From Molanna angustata (lineage: Eukaryota; Arthropoda; Insecta; Trichoptera; Molannidae): a stretch of DNA of 64,000 bases. The DNA is taken from positions 19,773,217 to 19,837,216 of the forward strand of contig OY754982.1 in the NCBI GenBank assembly GCA_963576475.1. Reading direction: 5' to 3'. The translations under genes and the position numbers were made by a program. Below the pieces are notes generated by a model. It ran no database searches and was not told the origin of the DNA. It saw only the letters and a program-made list of their open reading frames with translations. Of this stretch, positions 1-9,299 are shown in pieces (position 1 is the first letter of the stretch; every line of letters begins with the position of its first letter).

Positions 1-17
1 ACACCCAAAACGGAATA

Positions 18-300
18 TTTAACAGATTTTTAATTATCTCAATAGAGACGAAGTTGGAATATTTACTGTAGGAGAACCGGGAAATCAAGGCACCTACAGG
101 GCTTACGACCTGTCATCGGCTGGTTTACGTGATCACTTTATGCGCTTGCGCAACGTTCACCAATTATGCCTTTTTAATGAGATCCCTATCAATTCAATTT
201 CGAAAGTTCTATATATTGTAATACTGAAATTCTTTTCGCTTGAAAATAAGGAATTTTGTTCATAATTTCACACATAGATGGCTGTAGTAAAAACTGTTAC
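18..300 (+). mobile_element. R-element copy 1, with inverted segment
   Basis: This is a copy of an interspersed family seen several times in the window and called the R-element here. It starts with TTTAACAG, the same 5' end seen at 7549 and, on the minus strand, at 62658 and 63203. Bases 18-257 follow the order of the 7549 copy. Bases 258-290 match the next part of the family but in reverse orientation (they read GTTCATAATTTCAC then the ATAGATGGCTGTAGTAA string), so this copy contains a small inversion junction. No open reading frame of note. The class is unknown; a SINE-like retroposon is the best guess. Confidence 0.75.
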
Positions 301-303
301 AAA

Positions 304-520
304 ACTTCGGCCTCTGATCTGACTGCTGATCCTAAGGTCCCGGGTTTATTCCCGGTGAAGACACAGTTTTTGATTGTGTTTTCAGTCTGGATCTGTGAGA
401 CGATTAATATCGATTGAGTCTCCAGAGTGTGGCAACTTGTTATTGAGTGCGTGTTAAATCAATATTTGACATAGTACCTGTTAGTTACCCATGAAGCAAT
501 ATAAAAATAAAATAAACTAT
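304..520 (+). mobile_element. tRNA-derived SINE-1, degraded head
   Basis: The head contains a tRNA B-box-like GGTCCCGGGTTTATTCCCGG. The A-box part is shortened compared with the full copy at 29256. The body carries the family's signature GTGGCAACTTGTTATTG, followed by a GTGCGTGTTAAAT string and CCTGTTAGTT near the tail. It lies directly after the R-element copy. It is a SINE, not a working tRNA gene. Confidence 0.8.
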
Positions 521-1625
521 GTGGTGTTCAATGGTGTTCAAAGTGTCACGTCTGTATATTTAGGTATTTTGCAATTCTATTTTTGGTAGAAAATATTACC
601 GAAGAAATTTGGTAACATTTCAGACATCATGATACTGTAGCCATAAAGAACTACCAAAACTTATTATATTTTTTAAGTTTTGCCTGCGGTCATGATCAAT
701 TTATATAAAAAAATACATATTATAATCGACGTTACTTAATCTGATAACTTATGTGCTACCTCTGAATTTTGACGTTGGTGTTATGGACAACCTGTATGTA
801 ATATAATATTTTAGCTATCGCAAAAATCTTGAATATTTTCGAGGTGGAAGAGGACGATTTGCGCTTGCACGTGATTAAATCAACCATGCCAAAATCTCAT
901 TTTTTTTTATCTTCGCACTCACATGATTTTTTTAGGTATTGGCTACACTATACCCAGTTCTTTTTCTTATACCGTGTAATTTGAAAACCGTACAAATACA
1001 AAATCGTATGTATGGCAGGTACCCATTATTCTTTCGTGTTTTTTTTTTACATATGTAGATATACATTCTTTCCATACCAACCCGTCATGTTCTTTTCAGT
1101 GTTTGCAGAGAGAATTGAACGCAAAACCTACATTTCTTTTAAATACAATATTTAAACAATAAAATAAATTTCAAATTGACAAAGACATCACTAATATTTA
1201 GCTCCAAATTTTTTTGATATGATTAAAAATGAATAAAATACATACAGTTCATGAAATTTTTGAAACTTAAGAAAACAATAGAAACATGGATTAATAACAA
1301 GGGCATAATATACTGCGGAAACATGATCAAGTAACAATTCTTTAAATTTTTATATCATAATAGGTAGAATATTAAAAAAAATGAAACTAGTTCAAAATGT
1401 TTGATGAACTCACTTTGAGTCTTGTCTTTAAAAAAAATAAAATATATTAAAGATGAAAATCAAACAATCGTACTGATTTTTTTTTTGTTTATTTCATTCT
1501 TGTTTTTGTTTATGTATGTATCTTCTTATTTGTTAGTAGATGTGCAATGTTTTGGCAAATGTAACAATACAAAATAGAAACTCCCCTCTTTTAACACGAG
1601 AATTTATCTCAATTAAAGAGGGTTA
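521..1625. other. AT-rich spacer, no gene seen
   Basis: No coding frame, RNA gene or clear promoter was found. Around 1070-1130 a short minus-strand fragment resembles the RTE LINE 3' end seen at 56255 and 7289 (a CATACC..CGTCATG string followed by GCAGAGAGAATTGAACGC). The rest is low-complexity AT sequence. Confidence 0.6.
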
Positions 1626-1721
1626 TTATGAATCATATAATGGAATTTGTAACCTAATTTGTAATCCTTTTAAATTGTGATTTATATGTAAACTTTTTAT
1701 TGATTTGTAATAAATAATAAA

Positions 1722-2656
1722 AAAAATGTGATATATAACGCAAGAAATTTTCTGTCTCCTCGCAACTGGTTCAGCCTCCACCATTGCATCGTATCTTAAA
1801 AAAATGTGATATATAACGCAAGAAATTTTCTGCCTCCTCGCAACTGGCTCAGCCTCCACCATTGCATCGTATCTTTAAAAAATGTGATATATAAAGCAAG
1901 AAATTTTCTGCCTCCTCGCAACTGGCTCAGCCTCCACCATTGCATCGTATCTTAAAAAAATGTGATATATAACGCAAGAAATTTTCTGCCTCCTCGCAAC
2001 TGGTTCAGCCTCCACCATTGCATCGTATCTTAAAAAAATGTGATATATAAAGCAAGAAATTTTCTGCCTCCTCGCAACTGGCTCAGCCTCCACCATTGCA
2101 TCGTATCTTTAAAAAATGTGATATATAAAGCAAGAAATTTTCTGCCTCCTCGCAACTGGCTCAGCCTCCACCATTGCATCGTATCTTAAAAAAATGTGAT
2201 GTATAACGCAAGAAATTTTCTGCCTCCTCGCAACTGGTTCAGCCTCCACCATTGCATCGTATCTTAAAAAAATGTGATATATAACGCAAGAAATTTTCTG
2301 CCTCCTCGCAACTGGTTCAGCCTCCACCATTGCATCGTATCTTAAAAAAATGTGATATATAACGTAAGAAATTTTCTGCCTCCTCGCAACTGGCTCAGCC
2401 TCCACCATTGCATCGTATCTTTAAAAAATGTGATATATAAAGCAAGAAATTTTCTGCCTCCTCGCAACTGGCTCAGCCTCCACCATTGCATCGTATCTTA
2501 AAAAAATGTGATATATAACGCAAGAAATTTTCTGCCTCCTCGCAACTGGTTCAGCCTCCACCATTGCATCGTATCTTAAAAAAAAGTGATATATAAAGCA
2601 AGAAATTTTCTGCCTCCTCGCAACTGGCTCAGCCTCCACCATTGCATCGTATCTTT
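1722..2656. repeat. 78-bp minisatellite, block 1 (12 copies)
   Basis: Twelve head-to-tail copies of a 78-bp unit. Each has an A-run, TGTGATATATAA, GCAAGAAATTTTCTGCC, then a GC-richer part with CGCAACTGG and CCACCATTGCATCGTATC. Because 78 is a multiple of 3, several frames stay open on both strands and give 26-residue repeat 'proteins'; these are by-products of the period. Monomers differ at three linked sites (AACGC/AAAGC, GGTTC/GGCTC, and the A-run) and fall into types. The order of types suggests a higher-order unit of about three monomers. Confidence 0.95.
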
Positions 2657-2724
2657 AAAAAAAAAAATACGCTTAAATTTTGCGAAATCATGACTCTCCC
2701 CTATTCCATAGTGTGGAGAGTAAA
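2657..2724. repeat. spacer inside minisatellite, shared with 9221-9285
   Basis: A non-monomer stretch that splits the 78-bp array. It contains GAAATCATGACTCTCC, CTATTCCATAG and GTGGAGAGTAA. A closely similar stretch lies at 9221-9285, where the two arms form an almost perfect hairpin (TCTCCAC..GTGGAGA). It is therefore a dispersed repeat rather than a decayed monomer. Confidence 0.8.
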
Positions 2725-3266
2725 AATGTGATATATAACGCAAGAAATTTTCTGCCTCCTCGCAACTGGCTCAGCCTCCACCATTGCATCGTATCTTTAA
2801 AAAATGTGATATATAAAGCAAGAAATTTTCTGCCTCCTCGCAACTGGCTCAGCCTCCACCATTGCATCGTATCTTTAAAAAATGTGATATATAACGCAAG
2901 AAATTTTCTGCCTCCTCGCAACTGGCTCAGCCTCCACCATTGCATCGTATCTTTAAAAAATGTGATATATAACGCAAGAAATTTTCTGCCTCCTCGCAAC
3001 TGGTTCAGCCTCCACCATTGCATCGTATCTTAAAAAAATGTGATATATAAAGCAAGAAATTTTCTGCCTCCTCGCAACTGGCTCAGCCTCCACCATTGCA
3101 TCGTATCTTTAAAAAATGTGATATATAACGCAAGAAATTTTCTGCCTCCTCGCAACTGGCTCAGCCTCCACCATTGCATCGTATCTTTAAAAAATGTGAT
3201 ATATAAAGCAAGAAATTTTCTGCCTCCTCGCAACTGGCTCAGCCTCCACCATTGCATCGTATCTTA
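2725..3266. repeat. 78-bp minisatellite, block 2 (7 copies)
   Basis: Seven more copies of the same 78-bp unit in the same orientation and with the same variant sites as block 1. Here the type with AACGC, GGCTC and TTT-A-run is common (monomers 1, 3 and 6), whereas block 1 is dominated by the other types. The array ends in an A-run at about 3266. Confidence 0.95.
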
Positions 3267-3269
3267 AAA

Positions 3270-4240
3270 AAAAAACAATTATTTACATAATTTGAAGTAC
3301 ACACTTACTAAAAACATTAAAACCATCTTATCACGATCATTCCATTTCTACCTCCTTCGGCAACAAAAAGGCTTTAATTGTGCGTGTCTCCACATTAACG
3401 CATCAAGCGTTACATAATATTTACATTAATATTTATATGCTTAATGCATACATACAATGTGTAGTGTGCAGTCCTCTTAATTGTAAACCTGCTGGGTGCA
3501 ATCAATGGGCCGGTACTAGGAACTGAGGAATGTAAACAGAAACACGGTGCTGTAAAATTTCGCGGTGTACCATCTATGTATTTTGTATGTTAGATGATTA
3601 GTTTTTTAGTATAGTTTTTCCTAGTTTGTTTTCTTTAACATAATCAAGATTATACAATATATTTACAAGTTTTTTTTAGTGAATTTAGTTGACTTTTTTT
3701 TCAAAAGATTTTTATTCAATAATCAGAATAGGTACATAAAATTTTATTCGTACAACTACAAATGAAATTGTTATGTATGTAATCTATATTTACTTGGTAT
3801 GCAAAAAAGTACGTTTTCTTACAGCTAGTAAAAACATAAAAACAAACACGTAATTATACAAATTTACATCGTATAACTTTTATAAAAACAAAAAACAAGA
3901 AAATTATAACAAGAAAGAATACGAACTTTTCCTTTATGTATTCAATACATAGGCGATGAAAAACGATGATTACCATCACGGCATATAACCAAAAGTGGGG
4001 TGACCAGCGACAGGTATGCGGGTATGCATAACTTTACAAAAAAGGTATGTGCGACACATGCGTGTATGCCCACATACCAGTCTCGTCTCGCCTAAAATGG
4101 CAGCATTCAGAATGCGAGGTGAACCTCATTGCTGAACTTTGTGAGATGTTATGTTTGCCTGTTGTATTTTCGATTACCCGGCTCTCACGGGACACCCGAA
4201 AACGATAATAATAGAAAACATGGAAGCACTATTCTAACGT
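3270..4240. other. AT-rich spacer with repeat scraps
   Basis: No gene was recognised. At 3998-4020 a GGGGTGACCAGCGACAGGTA string and at 4156-4200 a GATTACCCGGCTCTCACGGG string match, in reverse, a dispersed repeat also seen at 5590-5670 and 13845-13960, so parts of this interval are old repeats. Confidence 0.5.
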
Positions 4241-4243
4241 GGT

Positions 4244-4375
4244 TCCTCACAACAAAAGCAATTATGACGATTTCAAAGCGATATTTCGTGTAAATAATAA
4301 AAATAACAATCCTCACAACAAAAGCAATTATGACGATTTCAAAGCGATATTTCGTGTAAATAATAAAAATAACAA
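4244..4375. repeat. 66-bp tandem duplication (2 copies)
   Basis: The segment starting TCCTCACAACAAAAGCAATT and ending AATAATAAAAATAACAA occurs twice head to tail with no differences that I can see. The lack of divergence suggests a recent duplication. Confidence 0.95.
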
Positions 4376-5706
4376 AACACATCTTAATTATCTTAACACT
4401 TAAAGCATCACGTCTGTGATGGTTGAATGATCCCCCCGATCTTCTAAAGAATGTGTCGTCCCATACGCCAAACAACCATGTTTATAAGTGAAAAATAAAA
4501 ATAATTGTCTGTTTTTACATACCTTGTTCATAACATCTTATGATTAAATATTTACCTGAGCAGATTGCAAACCCTCCCCAACGCTAAGTAGTGCACTCTT
4601 TCGGAAGAGAATAATGGACCCAAGTCGTAATAGTTGGTGGTCCCTACGTATCCATGTTCAAAATTATATCTTATGTATATTGTTTTATTTTATTTTTCAT
4701 TTGTTTGGAAACTTAACAGCTATACATTTTTAATGCTTAATTGTAAATAAGTATACAAAAAAATAAGCCAATTATGAAGTTGCACATAGTTGCATTATAA
4801 TATATTATTGATTTTGGGTACTTGATTGTGATTATATTATTGATTTTGGGTACTTGATGATGGTGAGTGTAAGCGGGGGGAAAGGGAAGGGTAATGGATA
4901 TAGGAAAGCGTTGATAAGGAAGGGATGGCGGTTTAAGGAAGATAGGTTTGATTTTTAACCAGTAATATTACCAGTAACTGCGCGTAATTGGCGTTTCATC
5001 GATGTCTGTGTGGAGTTAAATATGTATATTGTCCTTAGATTGGTGCATACACTCAGACCTACCATTATACTGGTGCATACACTCGTACCATCACGCAGTA
5101 TTCCTTTTTACTTGCTTTTGTTCGTTATCTCACTGAAGCTGTCCCTGTATTGTTTTTTAGCTGGGTCATGGTTTCCTGCTGTGAATAAATATGCATAACT
5201 AAATACATTTTATTAAGTTTAACAGTCATTAAATGCATTAATGATAAAGAAATAGACATTTTATAAGTAAAATATTTCGACAAGTTTAACCAAATAATAC
5301 AAGTTTAACCGAATAATATTACATTAACATTCCACAGTGTATTACAACGATTGTATCATTATTTTCAAAGCTTCGTTTTATATATTTACAAATATCTTTC
5401 AAGTGAAACAAAATAACATAATAATATATTTGTTACTAATAAATTCGATAAATTTGATGAATTTAAGCTAGCACTGAGGCACCGGCTGCAAATGACTTCT
5501 CACATAGTTCAGTAACGAGGGTAACCACCCATTCTGAATGTACTGCCTTTTTAATTTTAAAGAGGCTGGTGAGTGGAGATTGCGCACGTGTCGTGCTTCC
5601 TTTTAGACACCCGCACGCCTGTCGCTAGTTACCCCACATTGTGAGAAATATCGTGATGGTATGTATGTTCCTACGTAAACTTGCATCAGGAGGGCAAGTC
5701 CAAGAA
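4376..5706. other. AT-rich spacer, minor direct repeats
   Basis: No gene recognised. Small direct repeats are visible: TTGATTTTGGGTACTTGAT occurs twice around 4808-4858, and ACAAGTTTAACC occurs twice around 5280-5312. At 5590-5670 there is a fragment of the dispersed repeat with CGCCTGTCGCTAGTTACCCC and a GATGGTATGTATG end, typical of a retroposon 3' end in this window. Confidence 0.5.
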
Positions 5707-6403
5707 GAAATCAAACCCTTTTGATTACCCATATCATGGATATAATTATATGGAGTTCTATAATATCATAAAATATTATAGATCTCCATAAGATAACTAT
5801 TGATTAATTTATTTACTTTTTGTACATAATATAAACAAATATACCTAATGCACGCATGCGGGCTTATTGCCATTAGACAATTAACATCAACGAAAAATGA
5901 AAGCTTAAAAAGAACAAAGAAAATATAAATCATAGCAAAAAAAAGAAAGGATTGGAAAGAACAAGAAGAGGAAATCGAGATCAGGCGTTTAGGGATAAAT
6001 ATTCCTACTTTATTAAATATTACGTAGCGAAGGGAAGGAAGGAAAAGGAGAGGGATCAGGTATTTTCGGTGAGATATCACTGCTTTATTCTTTTCTTGAA
6101 AATGGAAAGTGAGTTTGACAAAGATATATCAGGACTCAAATTATTCCAGAGTCTTGCTGAACGTACTTCAAATGAACGTACTTGAAAAATTCAGTGTTGT
6201 GAATTGGGAAAGTTCATCAGATCGAAGCGATAGGCCGTGATTAGATAAATAGGTGAATTTGGTTTTAGGGTACTGCGGTGAATTAAGGTTAAAGAGGGTA
6301 TTGTATAGAAATGACAAAATATGTATATTTCGCCGTTGTCGTATCTTAGGCCAATGGAGAAGATTATATCCATGATATGGGTAATCTTGAGGGTTTTGAT
6401 TTC
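5707..6403. repeat. 41-bp inverted repeats 615 bp apart
   Basis: Bases 5707-5747 (GAAATCAAACCC..GATTACCCATATCATGG..) and 6363-6403 are near-perfect reverse complements; the core GATTACCCATATCATGGATA is identical. The enclosed 615 bp is purine-rich and has no convincing coding frame. The arms could be the ends of a DNA element or two opposite copies of a short repeat. I see no clear target site duplication outside them. Confidence 0.7.
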
Positions 6404-6564
6404 ACCGTTGATTAACAATAATATAAAATTATACGTATTACAAATATACAAATTAATACGATTCTCGAAATATGCACGCAATATGCCCAATTCTGATTCG
6501 TCTAAATTTATCCGTCTGATTTTTAGTACATGAGAAATGTAAAAAGTGCTTGCATTTATACGGT

Positions 6565-6630
6565 ACTCATTACGTCACAGCGCGCGTATAAAATCCTTTT
6601 ATCCATGGTCGCCCGTTGGTAACAGACGTT
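6565..6630 (+). promoter_or_regulatory. candidate core promoter (CRE-like site + TATA box)
   Basis: A TTACGTCA half-palindromic CRE/ATF-type site (6570-6577) is followed by a CpG-containing CGCGCG and a TATAAAA box (6587-6593). A start site would be expected near 6615-6620. The local rise in CpG against AT-rich surroundings supports a real promoter. No transcript evidence is available, and TATA-like strings are common in AT-rich DNA; the combination with the CRE and CpGs is what makes this one worth listing. Confidence 0.35.
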
Positions 6631-6688
6631 TTCGTACTCTGAAACGAATCAGAATAGGACATATCATAACACAAACAATAATTACACG

Positions 6689-6928
6689 ATGTACGGTGTT
6701 TACTCTATAGGCCTAGGCAAAAGAACGCCCCGCCGCTCATTCAATATAGGTACGAATGCATCCGACTCCGCATTCGGGAATCTCCGTCAACACGAAGATA
6801 TATCACAATATTACTTAAGATCTTATCTTTCTGTTGATTGGATTTGTTATAATTTAGGTGTAAAGGTACCTATTTTATTTGTATTTACCAAAATCAAAGA
6901 AGTAAGATCAAAGCTTACACCTGCGTAA
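6689..6928 (+). CDS. short open frame downstream of candidate promoter
   Basis: An ATG about 100 bp after the TATA box opens 79 codons beginning MYGVYSIGLGKRTPRRS. I do not recognise the protein. The GLGKR string has the form of a neuropeptide amidation plus dibasic cleavage site, and Y-x-x-GLGKR is close to allatostatin-A type endings (usually Y-x-F-GL). There is only one such motif, the Phe is Ile, and there is no signal peptide, so this may be chance. GT-starting donors occur inside the frame (for example after ATAG near 6747), so the real exon could be shorter. It is equally possible that this is not coding. Confidence 0.18.
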   Translation: MYGVYSIGLGKRTPRRSFNIGTNASDSAFGNLRQHEDISQYYLRSYLSVDWICYNLGVKVPILFVFTKIKEVRSKLTPA

Positions 6929-7288
6929 GAAACCATTCTGACAGAAAATATATCACCATCTTCCATAGATTTCTATCTCAATAAACTCCGAATTCAAGTA
7001 ATCTTGTACAAGCATTGAGATGTTTGTTTTTTTTTCTCAACAATTTTGTGTTAATTAAATGAGGTATTTTTGTTTACAGCAATGATCCCCTCGTACCATA
7101 GTCCGGTTTTATGAGTCTTCGTGTCTAAAGTCTATAATTTTTATTACTTTTCGAATGCATTACCTCGGCTATAACTTTTTTTGTGTGTACATACATCACG
7201 CGCTTTCCTATTTGAGGTCAATGGCCTCACTCTCTACTGCAAATCCGATCCCAATTTCTAAATCTTCGCTAAGAACCTATCTCTGTAC
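6929..7288. other. spacer, nothing recognised
   Basis: AT-rich sequence between the short open frame and the LINE fragment at 7289. I see no gene, RNA or regulatory site here. Confidence 0.5.
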
Positions 7289-7535
7289 ATACATACCATC
7301 ATGCCATGTCCTTTACGGGGTAAACAGAGATAACCGAGCGCCATACTCCTCTATTTATGCACATATTCTTGGCTTTCTTAACATCTATGCGTCGTCTCAC
7401 ACATGCTCGTCGATTCTTCAAGCTTCTTGTGTTTTCTTCTTTCAAAATATCATTCACATGGTCATGCCATCCCTTTCTGGGGCGGCCCCTGCTATTCACT
7501 CCATCTCTTACGCCTAAATATATATTTTTGGTCAG
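7289..7535 (-). pseudogene. RTE-type LINE, C-terminal end of pol plus 3' end
   Basis: On the minus strand the frame reads SRGRPRKGWHDHVNDIL, then LKNRRACVRRRIDVKKA and WRSVISVYPVKDMA before the stop. This is the typical tail of RTE-type reverse transcriptase proteins in insect genomes. The 3' end follows at the low-coordinate side with a CATACATACC tail. The same LINE copy continues at 8170-8262, where the frame reads RHVERMNDE; the R-element at 7549-8156 has inserted between the two parts. Confidence 0.8.
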
Positions 7536-7548
7536 TCATTCATTATTC

Positions 7549-8156
7549 TTTAACAGATTTTTAATTATCTCAATAGAGACGAAGTTGGAATATTTATTGT
7601 AGGAGAACCGGGAAATCAAGGCACCTACAGGTCTTACGACCTGTCATCGGCTGGTTTACGTGATCACTTTATGCGCTTGCGCAACGTTCACCAATTATGC
7701 CTTTTTAATGAGATCCCTATCAATTCAATTTTGAAAGTTCTATATATTGTAATACTGAAATTCTTTTCGCTTGAAAATAAGGAATTTTTACTACAGCCAT
7801 CTATGGGTGAAATTATGAACAACAATCTTATAATTTTTATTTATTTTGTTGTAACGCTATCTATTGAGAGAATTGGTTTTTTGTAAATAATGAAAGCTAC
7901 AATTCTTATATCTGAGGTGACAATGCATTTATCGCATAGAAGTCACCCCTGAATTGCGCCAGACTTATAAGGTCATTTTTGTCTTATTTACCTACTTGTA
8001 CCAATGTGTAAGTTATCGAATATTTTTATTATTGCATATGCGCAAACATTGGATTTTTTTCCCTGTCGGGAGTCAAAAAATTTTTTTTTTTTTTTTTGAC
8101 TTCCGACAGGGAAAAAAATCCAATGTTTGCGCATATGCAATAATAAAAATATTCGA
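7549..8156 (+). mobile_element. R-element copy 2, full length, with 13-bp TSD
   Basis: The best copy of the family. It begins TTTAACAG and runs about 535 bp to GGGAGTCAAAAAA, then continues as an inverted copy of its own last 66 bp. The sequence TCATTCATTATTC is found directly before (7536-7548) and directly after (8157-8169), which is a 13-bp target site duplication within an RTE LINE copy. A long TSD and an A-rich end are typical of LINE-mobilised retroposons. I see no clear Pol III A and B boxes and no long reading frame, so the family cannot be placed further. Confidence 0.85.
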
Positions 8157-8157
8157 T
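8015..8157. repeat. 66-bp near-perfect palindrome, tail to tail
   Basis: The left arm runs from ATCGAATATTTTTATT through CCCTGTCGGGAGTC. The centre is A6 then T17, and the right arm is the reverse complement with one difference (GGGAG against GGAAG). The RNA or single strand would form a very stable hairpin. It is the R-element 3' end joined to an inverted copy of itself. Confidence 0.95.
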
Positions 8158-8169
8158 CATTCATTATTC

Positions 8170-8262
8170 ATTCTTTCAACATGTCTTAACCACCTCAAGG
8201 CATTCACTTTCATTTTACTTGTAATATCCTTCTTTACCTTCCCTCCCTTTGTCCTCATTTTT
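8170..8262 (-). pseudogene. RTE LINE fragment, continuation of 7289-7535
   Basis: Read on the minus strand, the stretch next to the R-element gives RHVERMNDE, the segment that normally precedes the GRPRKxW tail of RTE proteins. It is in the same orientation as 7289-7535 and was separated from it by the R-element insertion. Frameshifts prevent a longer frame. Confidence 0.65.
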
Positions 8263-8274
8263 TATTCTATCATC

Positions 8275-8500
8275 TTCTTCTTCTTCTTCTTCATCATCAG
8301 CCTTTCATCTATGTTTATTTGATGCCATCTGCATCCATTTTCGCCGTCCTGACAATATCATCGGCTTATCTTTTTGCGCATGGTTTCCATTTAAGGATTT
8401 TTGGGGCCCAGAGCTCACCTACTTGTCTTGCGGCATGCCCTGCCCACTACCATTAGAGCTTCGCAATGCCATCCATGACGTCCATTACTCGGGTCCGATG
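8275..8500 (-). pseudogene. RTE-type LINE 3' end with GAA-repeat tail
   Basis: The minus strand gives WAGHAARQVGELWAPKIL and then an ADDIV string, matching the tail of the copy at 57545-57891 (WAGHMARQGDTRLAPRIL). It ends in an AAAGGCTGATGATGAAG tail with GAA repeats. It lies between parts of the other RTE fragment and is probably a separate insertion. Stops and frame changes make it inactive. Confidence 0.6.
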
Positions 8501-8574
8501 CCTTATTTCTTTCATATACCGTTTTATTACATTCTATTATTAGTGATCTCTTATCTACAGCATTTATTTTATTT

Positions 8575-8874
8575 TCATGCATATTTTGTCACGTCCGTGG
8601 TTTTCCTCATATACGTCAAACTAGGCACTACAATTGCATTATGTAAGGCAATTTTAGCTTCCTTTAATATGCTAAGATCGAACCTGCCTTCTCTTCTTAT
8701 TTCAATATCTTTATCAGGTCTTCCATTCCGTCGAAACATACTCCCCAAGTATGAATATTCCTCTACTTGTTCTCGCCATTCGTTCTCTACTTTTATCATA
8801 CATATAGTTATGCTTTCAGTTTTTTCGAATACCAATATGAATATCTTTGTAACGGAGAGTTTAAAGGTTGACAA
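8575..8874 (-). pseudogene. RTE-type LINE reverse transcriptase fragment
   Basis: The 99-codon minus-strand frame contains EQVEEYSYLGSMFRRNGR, then DIEIRR and ALHNAIVVPSLTY. This is the thumb/C-terminal RT segment of RTE-type elements (usual form YLGSMF..DGR..DIERR..NG.L.PTLMYGSE). The catalytic YxDD region is not present. It is a 5'-truncated, decayed copy. Confidence 0.8.
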
Positions 8875-8966
8875 TCCCTGAATGCACTTTTGAAGAGTGT
8901 ATTTCTATTGTATCAAAAAAACAAACAAACGTATCAAAATCTCGTTTTTCCAAACCGTGAGAGCAT

Positions 8967-9150
8967 TTTTAAAGTTTTAACAGATGAAATCGTAGAGAAT
9001 AAATTAACTGTTGTCTATGGAAAACTTATCAGCTCCAAGTTTATGGAGGTACTTCACATGTATGGTGTTAATATGAAGTTCATCGACCTTTTCGTGTGGG
9101 TTGTACAGAGGACACAAATTTGTGTACGGCATACGGATTACGGCATACAC
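8967..9150 (+). pseudogene. RTE-type LINE RT fragment, opposite strand
   Basis: The plus-strand frame reads VYGKLISSKFMEVLHMYGVN followed by FIDLF and RTQICVR. It fits RT motif region 3 of RTE-type elements (VYDKVxRxxLxxxLxEYGVN..L...I..MY....ACVR). It lies back to back with the minus-strand RT fragment at 8575-8874, so two LINE pieces with opposite orientation abut here. Confidence 0.7.
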
Positions 9151-9220
9151 ACAAAAACAACACAACGAAACTCAAAGTATGCACTCTCTACATGATACCC
9201 CATTGAGAAATGATGTTAAA

Positions 9221-9285
9221 AATACCCTTAAAAATTGTGAAATCATGATTCTCCACTATTCCATAGTAGTGGAGAGTAACAAATA
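9221..9285. repeat. hairpin repeat shared with minisatellite spacer
   Basis: Contains GAAATCATGATTCTCCAC, TATTCCATAGTA and GTGGAGAGT; the arms TCTCCAC and GTGGAGA pair around the centre. It matches the 2657-2724 stretch that interrupts the 78-bp array, extended upstream by AATACCCTTAAAAATTGTG. Confidence 0.75.
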
Positions 9286-9299
9286 TTACATGCGCTGGG

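Noticed and set aside
1722..3266. CRISPR array
   Set aside because: Units are contiguous and all alike, without unique spacers of constant length, and the context is an animal genome.
1626..3267. Open frames of 73-117 codons on both strands with 26-residue repeats
   Set aside because: They follow from the 78-bp period being a multiple of three; frames are open on both strands at once, and there is no promoter, splice or family support.
8249..8881. 210-codon plus-strand open frame as a gene
   Set aside because: It is antisense to two LINE pol fragments whose minus-strand translation is clearly recognisable.
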